From: Owenia fusiformis
Lineage: Eukaryota; Annelida; Polychaeta; Sabellida; Oweniidae
Assembly: GCA_903813345.2 (NCBI GenBank)
Contig: CAIIXF020000001.1
Span: 10,701,598 to 10,765,597, forward strand
DNA: 64,000 bases
Direction: 5' to 3'
Shown here: piece by piece, positions 1 to 11,479 of the stretch
Layout of the letters: every line of letters starts with the position of its first letter
Position numbering within the stretch: the first letter of the stretch is position 1
Made by a program: the position numbers and the translations under genes
The notes under the pieces: model-generated
What the model was told of the DNA's origin: nothing
Databases searched by the model: none
The model's input: only the letters and a program-made list of their open reading frames with translations

Positions 1-1076
1 TATAAATGTGAAAAACTATAGTAATACATTTATGCTTCTACATAAAAGTGCATAAAAGTTATATTGACATGAGTTTTTGACACATATTTTACCCTCCCAA
101 TGTCTACTCAAAAAATGATTTTAGAAATTAAAATCCTCAGTTACGCCAATTTTAGATAGAAAAGTTCACAACTTTGATTAACCAATCTGATGATAGTACT
201 GCATTAAGGTGAATAAGGATACATAGTATATAGTCCACCCGTATAGCTCAGCGGTAGAGCATGTACCTCCTACGCAATTGGTCCCGGATTCGAACCCCCG
301 TTCAGGCAAGACTTAATTTGCTTGTTTGCGTAAAGTACTTCAGGGTGTTTGACTGAGTGGTCCACAACTCATATAAAAGGCTGTTGTATGTACTTGTATG
401 CCTATGTATAAGTGCACATAAAAGAACACAGAGTTCCTTCAAGGAGGGACTTCTGGGTCTATCTTCCAGGATAATTAGGTAAATTACGACCATATAGATA
501 TACTCAAGAAGTATTGCTCACCATCATTAATGGTTAACAAAATACAATACACTTCATGGATTGTAAATTATTTGAGGTAAAGGTACATTGTGTACTTTCT
601 TTCACAACAATTTAAACCACTTTAGTGCAACTTAGAGTGTCATTGTGACATTGTAACAATGTCTTTCTTTGTTGCGGCTTTATGTATATTTACAATTTCT
701 TAAAAAAGTGACATGGATTTTAAAGAATCTATAATGTATGCATAATAGATTCCTCGAAATTCAACTTTAAAATGATACAATACATATCAAATGCATTATC
801 AAGTTGCAAAATATCACACCATCAGGTTGTGTATAAACTAGAAAACAGCAACTCCCCAGTGTAGCAGACCCCACAGAGCAAAATATATTTTATCACATCA
901 CTTGTCATTTTGAACATTTCATGATACAAATAACCAGGTGGTAGTAACATGGACATACGGCTTCTCTATATCCCTCACAAACTACCTTCAATGAGATACT
1001 ATAGTAATTCAATCTTCAGTATGACACACACACATTTCTATAAAACACTCCTCCCAAATGAATTGAGGTTACCTAC
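1..1076. other. Intron or gene-free stretch left of the EGF exon
   Basis: I see no convincing coding exon here. The stretch should be an intron of the minus-strand fucolectin/EGF gene, whose next exons lie off the left edge. It holds a tRNA-like segment (238-308) and, around 836-885, a fragment related to the dispersed repeat near 56040-56110: both have a 'gcaactcc..g.gtagca' core followed by an AT-rich run. Confidence 0.5.
238..308 (+). repeat. tRNA-like sequence, probably a tRNA-derived SINE head
   Basis: The sequence carries a good Pol III box A (tagctcagcggtagagc, about 244-260) and box B (ggattcgaacccc, about 286-298) at tRNA-like spacing. The outer ends do not pair into a clean acceptor stem and I could not draw a good anticodon arm. 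A SINE head or decayed tRNA is therefore more likely than a working tRNA gene. Confidence 0.55.
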
Positions 1077-4000
1077 CTTGGTCACACCCTGTGCCCTTCC
1101 ACCCAGCAGCACAGCCAGATGTACAGACTCCTGTCCACTTGTCACAATGCTCTGAACTGTCCTTACAATGACACCGGGAGGCACATGTGGAGCCAAAGTA
1201 TCCCTTTTCACACACTGCAAATATCGTATAACACAAATGAATTTTTACATATGTGTTTGTAATGTACCATTAGAAATGATTCCGAGGTAATTTTCTTTTA
1301 TTACTATTTTTGTGGATGTGGGTTGATATTCTTTGTTAACATTCGAAAGTTCAAGAAAAGCAGGCAGAAAAATGAAATTAACTGTGACAACATCCGTAAA
1401 CATCCGCTAAATTTTGTTGAAAGAGGTTTAAAATCACCACCCAGCATATTCAAATGAAAGAGCCATGCAAATTTGCTTTTATAATTCTACCTAAGAACAC
1501 AATGTGCCTCTTCCACTTTGGAAGTGGAAACTCTGAAGAACATGAACTAAATTTGTAGTAAGTATAACTTACCATTTATCTTCACCTCACACAGAGACAG
1601 TATAGTTTTAGAGTTTGTAACTCCCCTTCTGATGATCACCCAGTTTCTCTCTATGTTACTCAAGAACATGATCTTAATTTGAAGTTATTATGGCTTACCA
1701 TTTATCTTCACTTCACACAGAGACAGTATAGTTTTAGGACCTCCTCCTCTCCTGATGATCACCCAGTTTCCCTCTAAGTTACTGTCACATTGTACTACTC
1801 GGGTTTCTTTGTTTGGTAAAGTTTCTGTTCTACATAGAGCATTCTGATTGTAGTCCTGATCACTTCCCACATAGATCTTATATTCTACACTTGAGCTTGA
1901 TGCTGCATCCAAAATATATAAATAAATTTTAATACATTTTCAACAGTAATAGGCAACAGCTAATGAACATATATGCATGGACTCATCAACAATTTCAACC
2001 AAATACAGTTGGATGTAGTTAATTGGTGATAAATAATGAAAATGCACAACACAACACAATCAATGCCATGTTACAGGCACACTAAAGATGTATGTGGTAT
2101 TTTGCAATTGTAGTTAGCCTCATATTATGAATGTTGAAACAAAATGGATAGACATCATGGTTTATATAGTTATGTTACTTTGTAGGACATGCTTCTATAT
2201 ATTCAATGAGAAGAATTCTCATTTATAGATAAATTGATATAATGCGTAAGTGTGACATCAAGGAACATCCAAGAAAAGCAGCACATAACTAACTGTTCTA
2301 TGAATGTTCATTCCATCTCAGAGTTCAATTTAAACTCTGAAATTCAATACATTTGATAAGTGTAAGAAACTGTTGTGTTTGCACTTATATGATAACTTAC
2401 CTTGTTTGAAGTATGTGTAGCGATTGCCTCTTCCTTTAGAGTCAGGCTGAGCTGTAGTACCACAATTCATGCTACTGAATGCATAACATCCCTTTATTCC
2501 ATCACTAGCAGGTTCCATAGCAATCTGGAATCCTTTACAATCATCTCTACCCCTGCATCCTTCCAGGCAGGTTGAGAAGTCAAATTGTCCATTTGTTGTC
2601 AAATCATTTATTGTAGGCCCTGTACAAGTTCCATTTTGAGCATCAAATAATGGATCTGAAAAATTATTTCTGTGAAATATTTCAACAACAAAAAGAAGTA
2701 TTGGAAAGAGATACATTTGTAATTTCAGATCAAACAACACCAAAAGGTCTACCTTTTGCTTGTGTAGTAATCTCAATATTATTAATCTGATGACTTCCAT
2801 CCAGCGGAACCCTCCAGTAGGGACCATCATCTGCATTGGTCTGGGAACATGTTGCAACGTTAAGATCATTTGCTCTGAAGGCATTGTAAGCAGATTCTAT
2901 CTTATTGTAGCTGGTATCAAACTGGTAGTAGCTTGAAGATTGCTCAGGTGACCTGCCCTGTGCCATGTTCACATAGCCACCATCTGGAAATCAAGAATCA
3001 AAGGTGAAAATTGGTCATGTTTAGCAGGTAGTATCTACTAACATGACAATCTTATTCATGTAAATGTTGCTACAAGCACATGGTCAATATCTTTAAGTAA
3101 AAGAAATATGTGACACTCAGAAAGAAATGGAATCATATTTAGAAAGAAACTTTAATTAGGCAGCATTTGAATATCACAAAGAATACAAATGTTTGAACTG
3201 CATCATTTGAGCAACATAAGGCCATATCAATAAATGAAATTGATACGCTTGATAGAATTACAGACCAGTATGAAGCATGTCAGGCAAATTCAAAACCTTC
3301 GAGAAAGGTTCATGCTCATGATGTAATTTCTCAGTATGTACTTAGTATTGAAATGAGACTGATGCAATCAGGCATTGGAACTTACTATATATTAATTTGG
3401 TACCATTTTAAAGCACATTTTATGTTTTCCAATACTTGGTGATGAATATTTATAAAAACACGCCTGGTGATCGTACAAAATGGATGGGGGGGATTAGGCG
3501 ATTTCTGCAAAAAAAAACTCAACAAATTTGGAAGATCTATTTTTTCAAGAGAAAATTTACAACTGAATTGCCAAATGAATAGGCATGTTAGGTCATCTAG
3601 TATTTTTTTTGAACTGATACCCTTCTAAGATATGAGATCTATTGAAAAAGGCGCATCATCACCAACGTGCAAAAGTCAATGTTTTTGCTATAAATCGGGC
3701 AACAATGGTCTACACGACCTGTAATAAATAGGTATAAGGGACGTTATTATCACCATACTTATGACATTGCTCACTTTTTAAAGTTAGTTTCCATGCGTTA
3801 TACAAAAAATAATCGAAATAAATTAATATTGGATGGAGTGGGGATCACGTGTATGTAAGACATGCTACTTGAATTTATTCTTATGACTCCAAATTTTCCC
3901 ATTTTTCATTCTCCAAAGATATAATATCCAGTTTCTTACTGGGGTACTGAGTTTAGTTTTTTCAAATACACGAGTTCTTATGAATTTGTTGACATATAAA

Positions 4001-6972
4001 TCTTGAAATATCTTGATAAATCTATAAAAAATTGAGTTTTCTTGCAGAAATCGCCTAATCCCCCTCCATCCATTTTGTACGATCACCAGGCGTAAAAAAG
4101 CACCAGTTGTGAATGATAGATAGAACCAGCCAATATGAACTTCAGTACATGTATACCAATTACAGGGATGAAATATTTATATTCAACCACATGTTATCAT
4201 GCAATGATTCCACATGCGTGTTCATGTGCAGTATGTCATGGATATGACTGTGTTTTGCATAATGATATTGGAATATTAATGTAAATGCCAACATGGGTAA
4301 ATTAAGCCTCATGGTCTTGTCTTTACTCAATTAAATCTTTCATCCAGTATACCCCTTCCTTCCCACTGGCGGATCCTGGTGCGGGCCCAGAACAAAATTT
4401 TAGGGTGCCAAAATGTTTGTAGGGCCTCAAAAATAGGCCTTCTTGGACATTATTTTAGACCAAGTTTTCAAAAAAGGGCCTTGAATTTTCAAAATTTGGG
4501 CCCAATTTTTGGTTTCAGGGGGCCAAATGTGCGGAAAAATTTCCTGACTCAAACTTTGGGCCCCCCTTGTTAGCTTCTGGATCCGCCGTTGCCTCCTCTT
4601 AGCACAAGTTAGAAGAGGAATAAGGAGTACAGTGGTTTCATCAATTGATGCAAGAGTACTGACTGTTGTAATTCCCCAAATATGAAACAGACAACATGGG
4701 TGTCATCATTTCAATTTCCAACGTTTAAAGCTTCTCAAAGCATATTTATATAAGTATGCATATGTATATAAAGAGTACCAGGGACCTTTGTGCACATCCT
4801 TCATTATTTACCTAAAGTTAATCTACTGTGAAACAATCAGATATCAGGGCTTAAGACTCGCAAATTGTAAACAAGAATAAAAAAATACCTGTAATTTCCA
4901 CCAGTGCTGATTTGTTGTACCTGTTTTTGAATAGCATCATGAGATTAACAAACTGACATCTGATTACCCTACTAAGTTCAAAAACTTATATCCTAGAAAA
5001 CTTACCAGTACAAGTTCATGGTTTAATACAGGTAGCTATTTTAGGAACTTGGCAAAAATGTAACAAGTAGTATCAAGAGTTCGAACCCTGCTAATTTTGT
5101 GACAATATGTTGGAATAAGAATAAAAAGAACTCAATTATTAATTACATCTGGCAATGTTTCTTTATATAATAGTAATATGATGAAGCTACAATTTAAAGA
5201 CTACATCACATTAAAGACATGTCTGTTTACATCTGTAATTATATACAGATATATACAAGTTTATCAGAACTTAAGTACCATGAGATCAGGATGACATTAC
5301 TAGTTATCAACCCACTCATATTTTGACTCAGGATATATGTATGAAAACCAGTTTTCTGCAAGTTGAAACAACCTTTGACAAACATATGAGAAATACAATT
5401 AAAGAATCTGATATCTGTTCATAAGAACACCACCCTAATGATACATCAGTTTATGAATTAGCACTACTTGCTTTAAGCTTGAAGTGCTACATCAACAATT
5501 AGTGACCGAGCTCGGGCATACTGGGGGTGCATTGGGTGCGACCACACTCTCCTTTTGAGCCAAGAAGAGGAAAGAAAAACTGTGTGCTCTAGCGAAATAG
5601 GTGGAGCAGCTAGACTTCAAGTTCAAGCAAGCTATGCTAATAGAGATACACCGCATTGGAAAAATCTGGGGTGAGCCCCTGCAGTGTTTAGTGATCATTT
5701 ATACAATGAATGCTGAAACAACAGTTTCGTCGAAATCTTATATAATTCTTCCATTATCAATATCATCACATGATCGTACTATAATCTTTTGGACCAATTG
5801 TACAGAAGGTTGCAACTCCCATCCCCTAAACACAACAACTCACAAAATTAAAACATATGTTGCATTAAAAGTCTACTTAAACCGTTCATCTTTATCATTA
5901 TTCTTTCAATACTCGTAAGTCTCAATGGAACTGACAAGGTTTGTAACAACATACATATATATATATATGTACCTGTGCTCTGTCAACTGGGGTCATCACA
6001 ATGGACAAGGGTATAGATACAAACTTTTAGACCTTTCAATAGAAATAAAATAAAACAGGTATTAGTGAAAAGTAAAAGTGAGAAAACAGCGCATGAGTGT
6101 TAAACAGTGACAAGTGAATAAAGACAGCATCCATGCGTGTAGCGCTATTATTATGAGTAGTACTCCACCATGGGAATAAGAGTTGAATGAAGTGAAAAAT
6201 GAGCGTTTAGTGGGGGCGGTTCCCATCAGAAAAAATCTAAGCTTGGTTGTATTTGGAGTGTATGTAAAACCATCTGGTACGCCTGTGAGTACCAGGCCTA
6301 CCAAGGCACCTTATAGGGCTTATAGTAGGGCCATGGGTTTTCAATTAGACTAGTTGAAACCCCATGGTAGGGCCTATATCTTATAGTGCCAAAGAGTTCG
6401 CTGAACACAGACGTGGACAAAAGGGCGAAGATGACACAAGAAACTGAACTGTTTCTCCTTTTAGACTCCAGAGCATGGATAATTCGCTGACATGTGATAT
6501 CTAAACGTATTCCTGACTACTGCGATGCATTTGTTTTGGACAGTGGCCCAAAGATTGAAAGAATATCAGTTGTGCAACGAAATGGCAACAGGTTCAGGAT
6601 TCAAGCGATATCAGTCAATGGACAATATAGCACAAAAAATAAAATGACAACATTATAGAAATGCAATTGCATAAACATATATCTAGTTATACACTCATTT
6701 TATGCATTTTAATTAATGTGAAGCCTCCCCCTCCCTCCTCTGTAGATTTACATGGTTAATTATTTATTAACTTCCGGGTCGATTGGGCGTATAGTGGTCC
6801 ACAGAAATAAAGTTGTTTTTACCTCAAGTGACACCTCTTACTTGGATTAAATTTTACAATTATATGTATATGACCCTCCTCCACAATAAAACACTATGAA
6901 ATATGACTTACCTATAGATTTGATGACCAAGACCAGGTGGCAAAGTAGAACCACTTTCCAGCGACTTTTCAT
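1077..6972 (-). CDS. Secreted or membrane fucolectin (FTP)/PAN/EGF protein, 5' part
   Basis: Exons in transcription order: 6912-6972, 4889-4906, 2753-2983, 2401-2655, 1699-1902, 1077-1214. Every internal junction is phase 1, giving about 302 residues in window. Exon 1 encodes a signal peptide (MKSRWKVVLLCHLVLV). Exons 3 and 5 together make an FTP/F5-8C-like lectin domain: VNMAQGRSPEQSSS start, CSQTNADDGPYWRV core, KIYVGSD and LSLCEVKING end. Exon 4 is a PAN/apple-like module (CLEGCRGRDDCKGF, GCYAF) that interrupts the lectin domain. Exon 6 is one EGF-like repeat with eight cysteines (CEKGYFGSTC to GWKGTGC). Proteins with FTP plus EGF repeats in marine invertebrates are usually secreted or receptor-like. 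The C-terminus is off the left edge, so secreted versus membrane-bound cannot be settled. Sugar binding is inferred from the family. Confidence 0.85.
1573..1660 (-). pseudogene. Duplicated 3' half of the second FTP exon
   Basis: This copies the last ~85 bases of exon 1699-1902, including the donor site (GEVKING-type end: LCEVKING then GTAAGT), about 126 bases further along the minus strand. The nearest AG acceptor (cttgag) followed in phase 1 runs at once into TAG. It therefore cannot replace the parent exon in frame and is probably a dead exon copy. Confidence 0.6.
2401..2655 (-). CDS. PAN-like exon inserted within the FTP domain
   Basis: This 255-base exon is symmetric phase 1-1 and encodes about 85 residues. 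Cysteines are spaced as in PAN/apple modules: GTCTGPT, then TCLEGC, DDCKGF, GCYAF and MNC. It lies between the FTP half ending NNIEITTQAK and the half beginning SSVEYKIYVG. Skipping it would rejoin the FTP halves in frame. PAN modules bind proteins or sugars, but the role here is unknown. Confidence 0.7.
3461..4092. mobile_element. Foldback (MITE-like) element in the FTP/EGF intron
   Basis: The ends are inverted copies of about 50 bases: acgcctggtgatcgtacaaa at the left, and its complement ttgtacgatcaccaggcg at the right. Inside the arms are matching segments reading attaggcgatttctgca. There is no transposase reading frame. The 73-residue ORF near its right end is only the arm. Confidence 0.75.
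4365..4588. mobile_element. Short inverted-repeat element with ggatcc ends
   Basis: It begins ctggcggatcctgg and ends cttctggatccgccg, with an AT/GC-biased middle (gggcccc near the right end). A related fragment in the other orientation lies at about 8713-8935. Non-coding. Confidence 0.5.
4889..4906 (-). CDS. Probable 18-nt microexon of the FTP/EGF gene
   Basis: Between the signal-peptide exon and the FTP exon there is an AG-bounded 18-base segment followed by a GTATTT donor. It is phase 1 on both sides and adds six residues (ALVEIT), making the join SI-ALVEIT-DGGYVN. A longer 32-base version using an upstream AG would break the frame of the next exon. The 18-base form is the only one I found that keeps both junctions. 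A direct splice of exon 1 to exon 3 is also in frame, so the microexon may be optional. Confidence 0.5.
4907..6911. other. First intron of the FTP/EGF gene
   Basis: I found no supported exon. The ORFs at 5492-5698 and 5601-5918 have no family resemblance or splice context. At 6330-6368 there is a small palindrome (ccatgggttttcaa / ttgaaaccccatgg) that resembles the ends of the element at 61784-62275. Confidence 0.5.
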
Positions 6973-7846
6973 GTTTACAATTTAATCTAAATGACGGATT
7001 CCGCGAAACGAATACATAAGTGTCCCAATAGCTAGGGCGACATCTTTAAATTCAAATATTATTATTTTCGACTTGTCATAGATCCCGGCCAGATTCTTTT
7101 GTAGTAGAATCAGTAGCTCAATTAATATTCTTGAAAGTTTCTAAAATCCGCTGTATAAAAACAAGTTCAATAATTAACACTTAATTATTCTTAACGTCTT
7201 CCAATGTTCTTAATAAAACTTATGAAGCTAGTCTTTATTTTACAATAATTTATTATTTTTTCAATAAGAATTGCCACCATTCTTAGAGAGAATTTAAACA
7301 TTTCCACCCATTTTTGCACTTTGAATCTATTATAACTCCACAAAATAACATATCATGAATCTTTTGGGAGATTGTAATTGAGATTGTAAGGATTGTAAGG
7401 TTAGGCCTAGGTCAATTGTACATACTTGTATTGCTTGTAATTTTGTCACCCGCATAGATCTGATATTCTGCCGTGGTATTTCCCCGGGTATTTCGAAGGA
7501 TTGGAAGCATTAGAAGTTGCTGAAGTTACTACACACCAACCCGCGCAATCAACATAAAGTTATATAATGATTTGTAAAATGGTTGTGCCGTTGGTGTGCA
7601 CATCTGATTTTTAAACTTTAAATTCACATGATCAATGGCGTAGCTAAGCGTCATGTTATATAGGCCCTACAATAAACGCCCCAGTGGCGTTAACTAAATT
7701 TTAGGGAAAAATTGATTTATTAAGCATATATTGAATTGCCCCATACATGAAAATGGATAAAAATGGCCAATAATTTACATTATAATAGTCCATATTCGTC
7801 GGAATTTCGATTTTAAAACGCCTGAGAACGCTTTAGGCTAAATGTA

Positions 7847-8225
7847 ATCTCCCCGGTAATCTCATTTTAAACCTTCAACAATTTGGCCCAAAAATCTCCA
7901 AAGGAGAAGGGGAAATTAGCGCAACAGATTTTGGACAGTCATATGTTGGATTTTGGCCATTTTCTGAGGATTTAAACAATTGCATATGTTAGGCGAATGC
8001 ATTACCTCCAGGAAAATCACTTCTATTCAGGGGCTTTAAGATACCCATTATGGGTGACCAAACTTAGCTGAAAGCAATGATTTTTACCTATGGGAAAATA
8101 ACATGGGAAATATTGTTTTCCACTTTATGACTGTCCAAAATCTGTTGCGCTAATTTCCCTACTCCTTTGGAGATTCTTGGGCCAAAGTTGTTGAAGGTTT
8201 AAAATGAGATTACCGGCTAATTTCC
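7847..8225. mobile_element. Foldback element, ~100-base arms
   Basis: The left arm (7847-7945) and right arm (8126-8225) are inverted copies; both contain the motif gcgcaacagattttgg or its complement. The spacer is about 180 bases and the element has no coding capacity. The right arm abuts a partial copy of the grey-box repeat described at 13574-13783. Confidence 0.7.
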
Positions 8226-8300
8226 CTCCTCCTTTACTTGAAAAGTGCTCAAAATGGTGAAAAACTGCATGATTTTGAGAGTATTTTTGGCCAGGGGAGG
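8215..8300 (+). repeat. Partial copy of the ~200-base 'tagccag' repeat
   Basis: The run 'aagtgctcaaaatggtgaaa' followed by 'ctgcatgattttga' and 'tttttggccagggg' matches the middle of the element at 13574-13783. Its ends are missing. Confidence 0.6.
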
Positions 8301-8712
8301 GGTCGCTCGAGTCGCCCCCTCTTGAGTGAAACCTCTTGAAAGCCCATGGTGTTTTATGAGAAATAATACCCGAGGGCCTTGATTTTTCAGTGCTCTGAAA
8401 TTGTGACTGAAAGTGCGATAAGTTGAAAATGTGCCCAATAAACGTACTGCTCCAAATGACAAGACCTTTGAAATTTCGAAAAATCGTCTGAAACAAAAAT
8501 TGTTGTAAAAAGGAAAATGGATTGCTTTCAAATCATTTTTCTCTTCAAATCATTTTTTTCTAATTCTAGGAATGAATTAAAATTTTAAAAACCCTAGCAT
8601 AGTTTTGGGCACTTCATTTTCTGAAAGATTTGATAGATTTCGTTTGATGACCTTTCCAAACTTTTAACTATTTTTCATTCACATTTTCAGAGGTTTGAAA
8701 AGGATAACTTAC

Positions 8713-8935
8713 ACACTGGTGGATCCAGAAGATAACAAGGGGGGACATTTCAAGAAGGAACAAGATTTCCAGAAAAAATGTGGGCCCCACAGAAGCAGAG
8801 GTAACGCTCGGAGTGATGAACTTCGAAAATTCGATGCCCATATTATGATGACTTGGCCTAAAAAGGTCTAAAAGTCCAAGATTTCCCAAAAAAGGCCCAT
8901 TGTTGACGCCCTACAGAATTTCCTGGACGTATCTA
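8713..8935 (-). repeat. Fragment related to the 4365-4588 element
   Basis: It begins actggtggatccagaag and contains gtgggcccca, resembling the reverse of the element at 4365-4588. The right end is diffuse. Confidence 0.4.
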
Positions 8936-9539
8936 CAATACGAACCAAATTAAATGAATTTAATTAACTGAAACTAGGACATTTTCAACTAGGACGTTTC
9001 ATCCTTCTACACCATTCTATTCTCATAATAGAAAAAAATTCTCTGAGATGTTATGTTAATTTCATTACTAAAGGGTTGATAGTTGCGATCACAACAATGT
9101 TGGTATTGTCTATTGTGCCCTTGGTCATGTCCCTTAGCAGACAATGACCTATAATTACAATGAAAATAATACCTATTCAGGGCCCTATTTGTTTGATTTA
9201 CATTTACAAAATGTTTAATCACATTCAATTACAAAAATGTCATTTTCATTAGTGGTTTTGAAAATGAGAACACAATTTTGTTTTTATTAGTTTGCCTTCT
9301 GGCCTCATTAGCATACACATTTAAGTTTTCCCAAGTTATATACACTAGACAATACCACGTATTAAAAGATAACATGATAGTTCAGTTTAACAAGTCAAGT
9401 AAATATGAATCGAACAAATTAAATGGTACATTAAAAATATAATTCGGAAGTGAGGGAAACCGTCCTCTAATTAAGTATTCGTAGTTTGGAGAACGAGTTT
9501 CTCGCAGTGTAACTAATGGACGAAAACTCAATTTCTTAC

Positions 9540-9887
9540 CTGGAGTATGTTTCCAATGCCATCGTGTCATGACAACATATTGGACCTAATTTTGAAGTAA
9601 CGTACACGGTATATGCAGATAAATGTTAAAAAACAGCACTATTCAAGCGAGGGGTGCTGCTTACGGAAGGACTTAACCAAGAAAAATATTAGAGATTTAT
9701 TCTGTACGACTTGTTAGGCCTAGTTAGACATATCATAGAAGATGAGTAGTATGCCAAGACCATACAGTTCTGCCAGTCACCCGCGGCAAGATACACGGTG
9801 AGTTACTTACTGAACGTACTCGGTTCACATTGCATTGTCTTTTCATTATATACCCATTCTGATACTCATAGCATCTTTCTGTTTCAC
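9540..9887 (-). CDS. Two weak exon candidates, one with cysteines
   Basis: Segment 9811-9887 is bounded by a pyrimidine-rich cctgtttcag acceptor and a perfect GTAAGT donor. It reads ETERCYEYQNGYIMKRQC. Segment 9540-9585 follows in compatible phase (phase 0 junction), reads VQYVVMTRWHWKHTP and ends at GTAAGAA. I recognise no family, and neither a start exon nor a stop exon was found. The splice signals and the phase match are the only support. A partial copy of the first segment lies at 12668-12697. Confidence 0.3.
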
Positions 9888-11345
9888 CTGAAACAGGGCT
9901 GAGAAGAAATGAGATGTCATGGTATATCATGATGTTATATACCATGCAGAGTCTCTCTGTGTAGGCTTTTAACATTGAGTTCCCTCTTCTTGATATTTCC
10001 CCATTTTCCGCTGGCCATAAGGGTAGAAGCAGGTGTATACTCTTCATTTTTTGCATACTGCGTCCCTATAAAATGAATGAATTAGAATAACACTACTATT
10101 TTCACAATTCTATTGATATTAGGGGTCAACTGCTCATATATGGACATATTTGAAGACCCAAAACGCCTTAGTTTCAGAAATATCACAAATTAGAGTGGTC
10201 CAAAAAGTGAGCCGCTAAAACGGGCTATATTTCCCTTATTATCTGCAGGAATCCTTTCATATTTTCACATGTTGTAGAGGAATGCATGTTTAAAGTTTTT
10301 GTTCGTATCATACATTTTATTAGTCTTGCATAAAGTATAAGTCCAAACCAAATATTACTGAAAATGGATAAAATGTGAACTTTAAGATCCGCGATTCTTC
10401 AACCCTTCCCCTGACAATTTTTACCCGCTGTCTGAAAGACCTAATATTTTCTGACTTTATTTGGTTTTGAATTCCACACATTATGGTGTAAAAGCTAGCA
10501 TCCTACCTTCTTTAGTTGCAAAATTATTGTGATCCAAAGAAATGTTCTAGGTTTGCAATTTGCATTGACGATTTCAAGTGAAATCGCAACATTCCCCTAT
10601 ATATATACTATATGGTCTTAAAATGTCAATATCTCAATTCTAATGAAATATGGCTCAAAACGTTGAATATTGGATTTTCTTTTGAATTTTGTAAGATATT
10701 TATATGAAGGGCTTCTCGGATTCCGGGGCACAGGGGGCAAATATTTCACACAGGCCCCGTCTGCATAGTGTGTGATGAGCGGCGGAAAAGTACGCCATAA
10801 CTTCACAATCCATTCCAAAATGGTGGATAAACCGCTCGGAGAAAAACTGCTACGCCTTGACCTATTTTTCAGTAAAGTGTGTCACTCCCGGGAAGTTTTT
10901 AACTTTATTTAACGATAGAATTGAAAAACTGCAAGCGTCATTACAGTTTTTCAAAACACGTTGGACAGTAACTTGACATATTTCTTTTCATTATAACCTC
11001 AATAATGTATGCCAATCTAATGTTGAATATGTATTGATCTAAATCTTAAAGCGGTAAAGGTTTTCATTTTGAATACCGAAAAAACAGAAAAAATCAAACA
11101 CCAAATTGAAAAAAATGAGTCGATGAACAGCTGTTCTTTATTTAGCATCATTCATTCACAGAGATCTGAGCCAAAGATAAACAGTACATAAAAAGTGAAT
11201 CTTTTTAGTGCGTCTTTGGTTGAATCATTTTAGAGCCGTGGAAGTAAATATTGACAAGGGAAGTAAAACTTTAAATATCACATTTGTAATGATCAGACTG
11301 ACGATTGATCCCACGATTGAACGCAAACGTTAAAAGAGACTGAAG
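9888..11345. other. Intergenic stretch, no supported gene
   Basis: AT-rich DNA with homopolymer runs. The 107-residue minus ORF covering 9733-10056 reads straight through the splice sites of the small exon candidate and has no recognisable domain. Nothing else is supported. Confidence 0.4.
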
Positions 11346-11479
11346 ATGAGATATCCGCTCGTTTATAGCTATAGCGATGGCATACCAATCAAATATTATG
11401 AGACAAATCAACCAGCAACATATTCACAAGTTGTATACAAGTATGCCTCTAACAAAACGGCTCTACCAATTATATCTTC
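11346..11479 (+). CDS. Alternative first exon A
   Basis: ATG opens 44 codons plus two bases, then GTAAGTACAT. The product is tyrosine-rich at the start (MRYPLVYSYSDGIPIKYYE). The donor phase matches the 16135 exon. Confidence 0.5.

Noticed and set aside
238-308. Functional tRNA gene
   Set aside because: Boxes A and B are good but the acceptor stem does not pair and no clear anticodon arm forms.
1038-1220. 60-residue minus ORF at the EGF exon
   Set aside because: Wrong frame; the phase-1 frame gives eight EGF-spaced cysteines.
2330-2884. 184-residue minus ORF taken as one protein
   Set aside because: It reads through an intron: only its PAN-like part (2401-2655) is coding, bounded by clear acceptor and donor sites.
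8125-8531. Minus ORFs of 123 and 104 residues
   Set aside because: They cover the right arm of a foldback element and a partial dispersed repeat, so they are repeat-derived readings.
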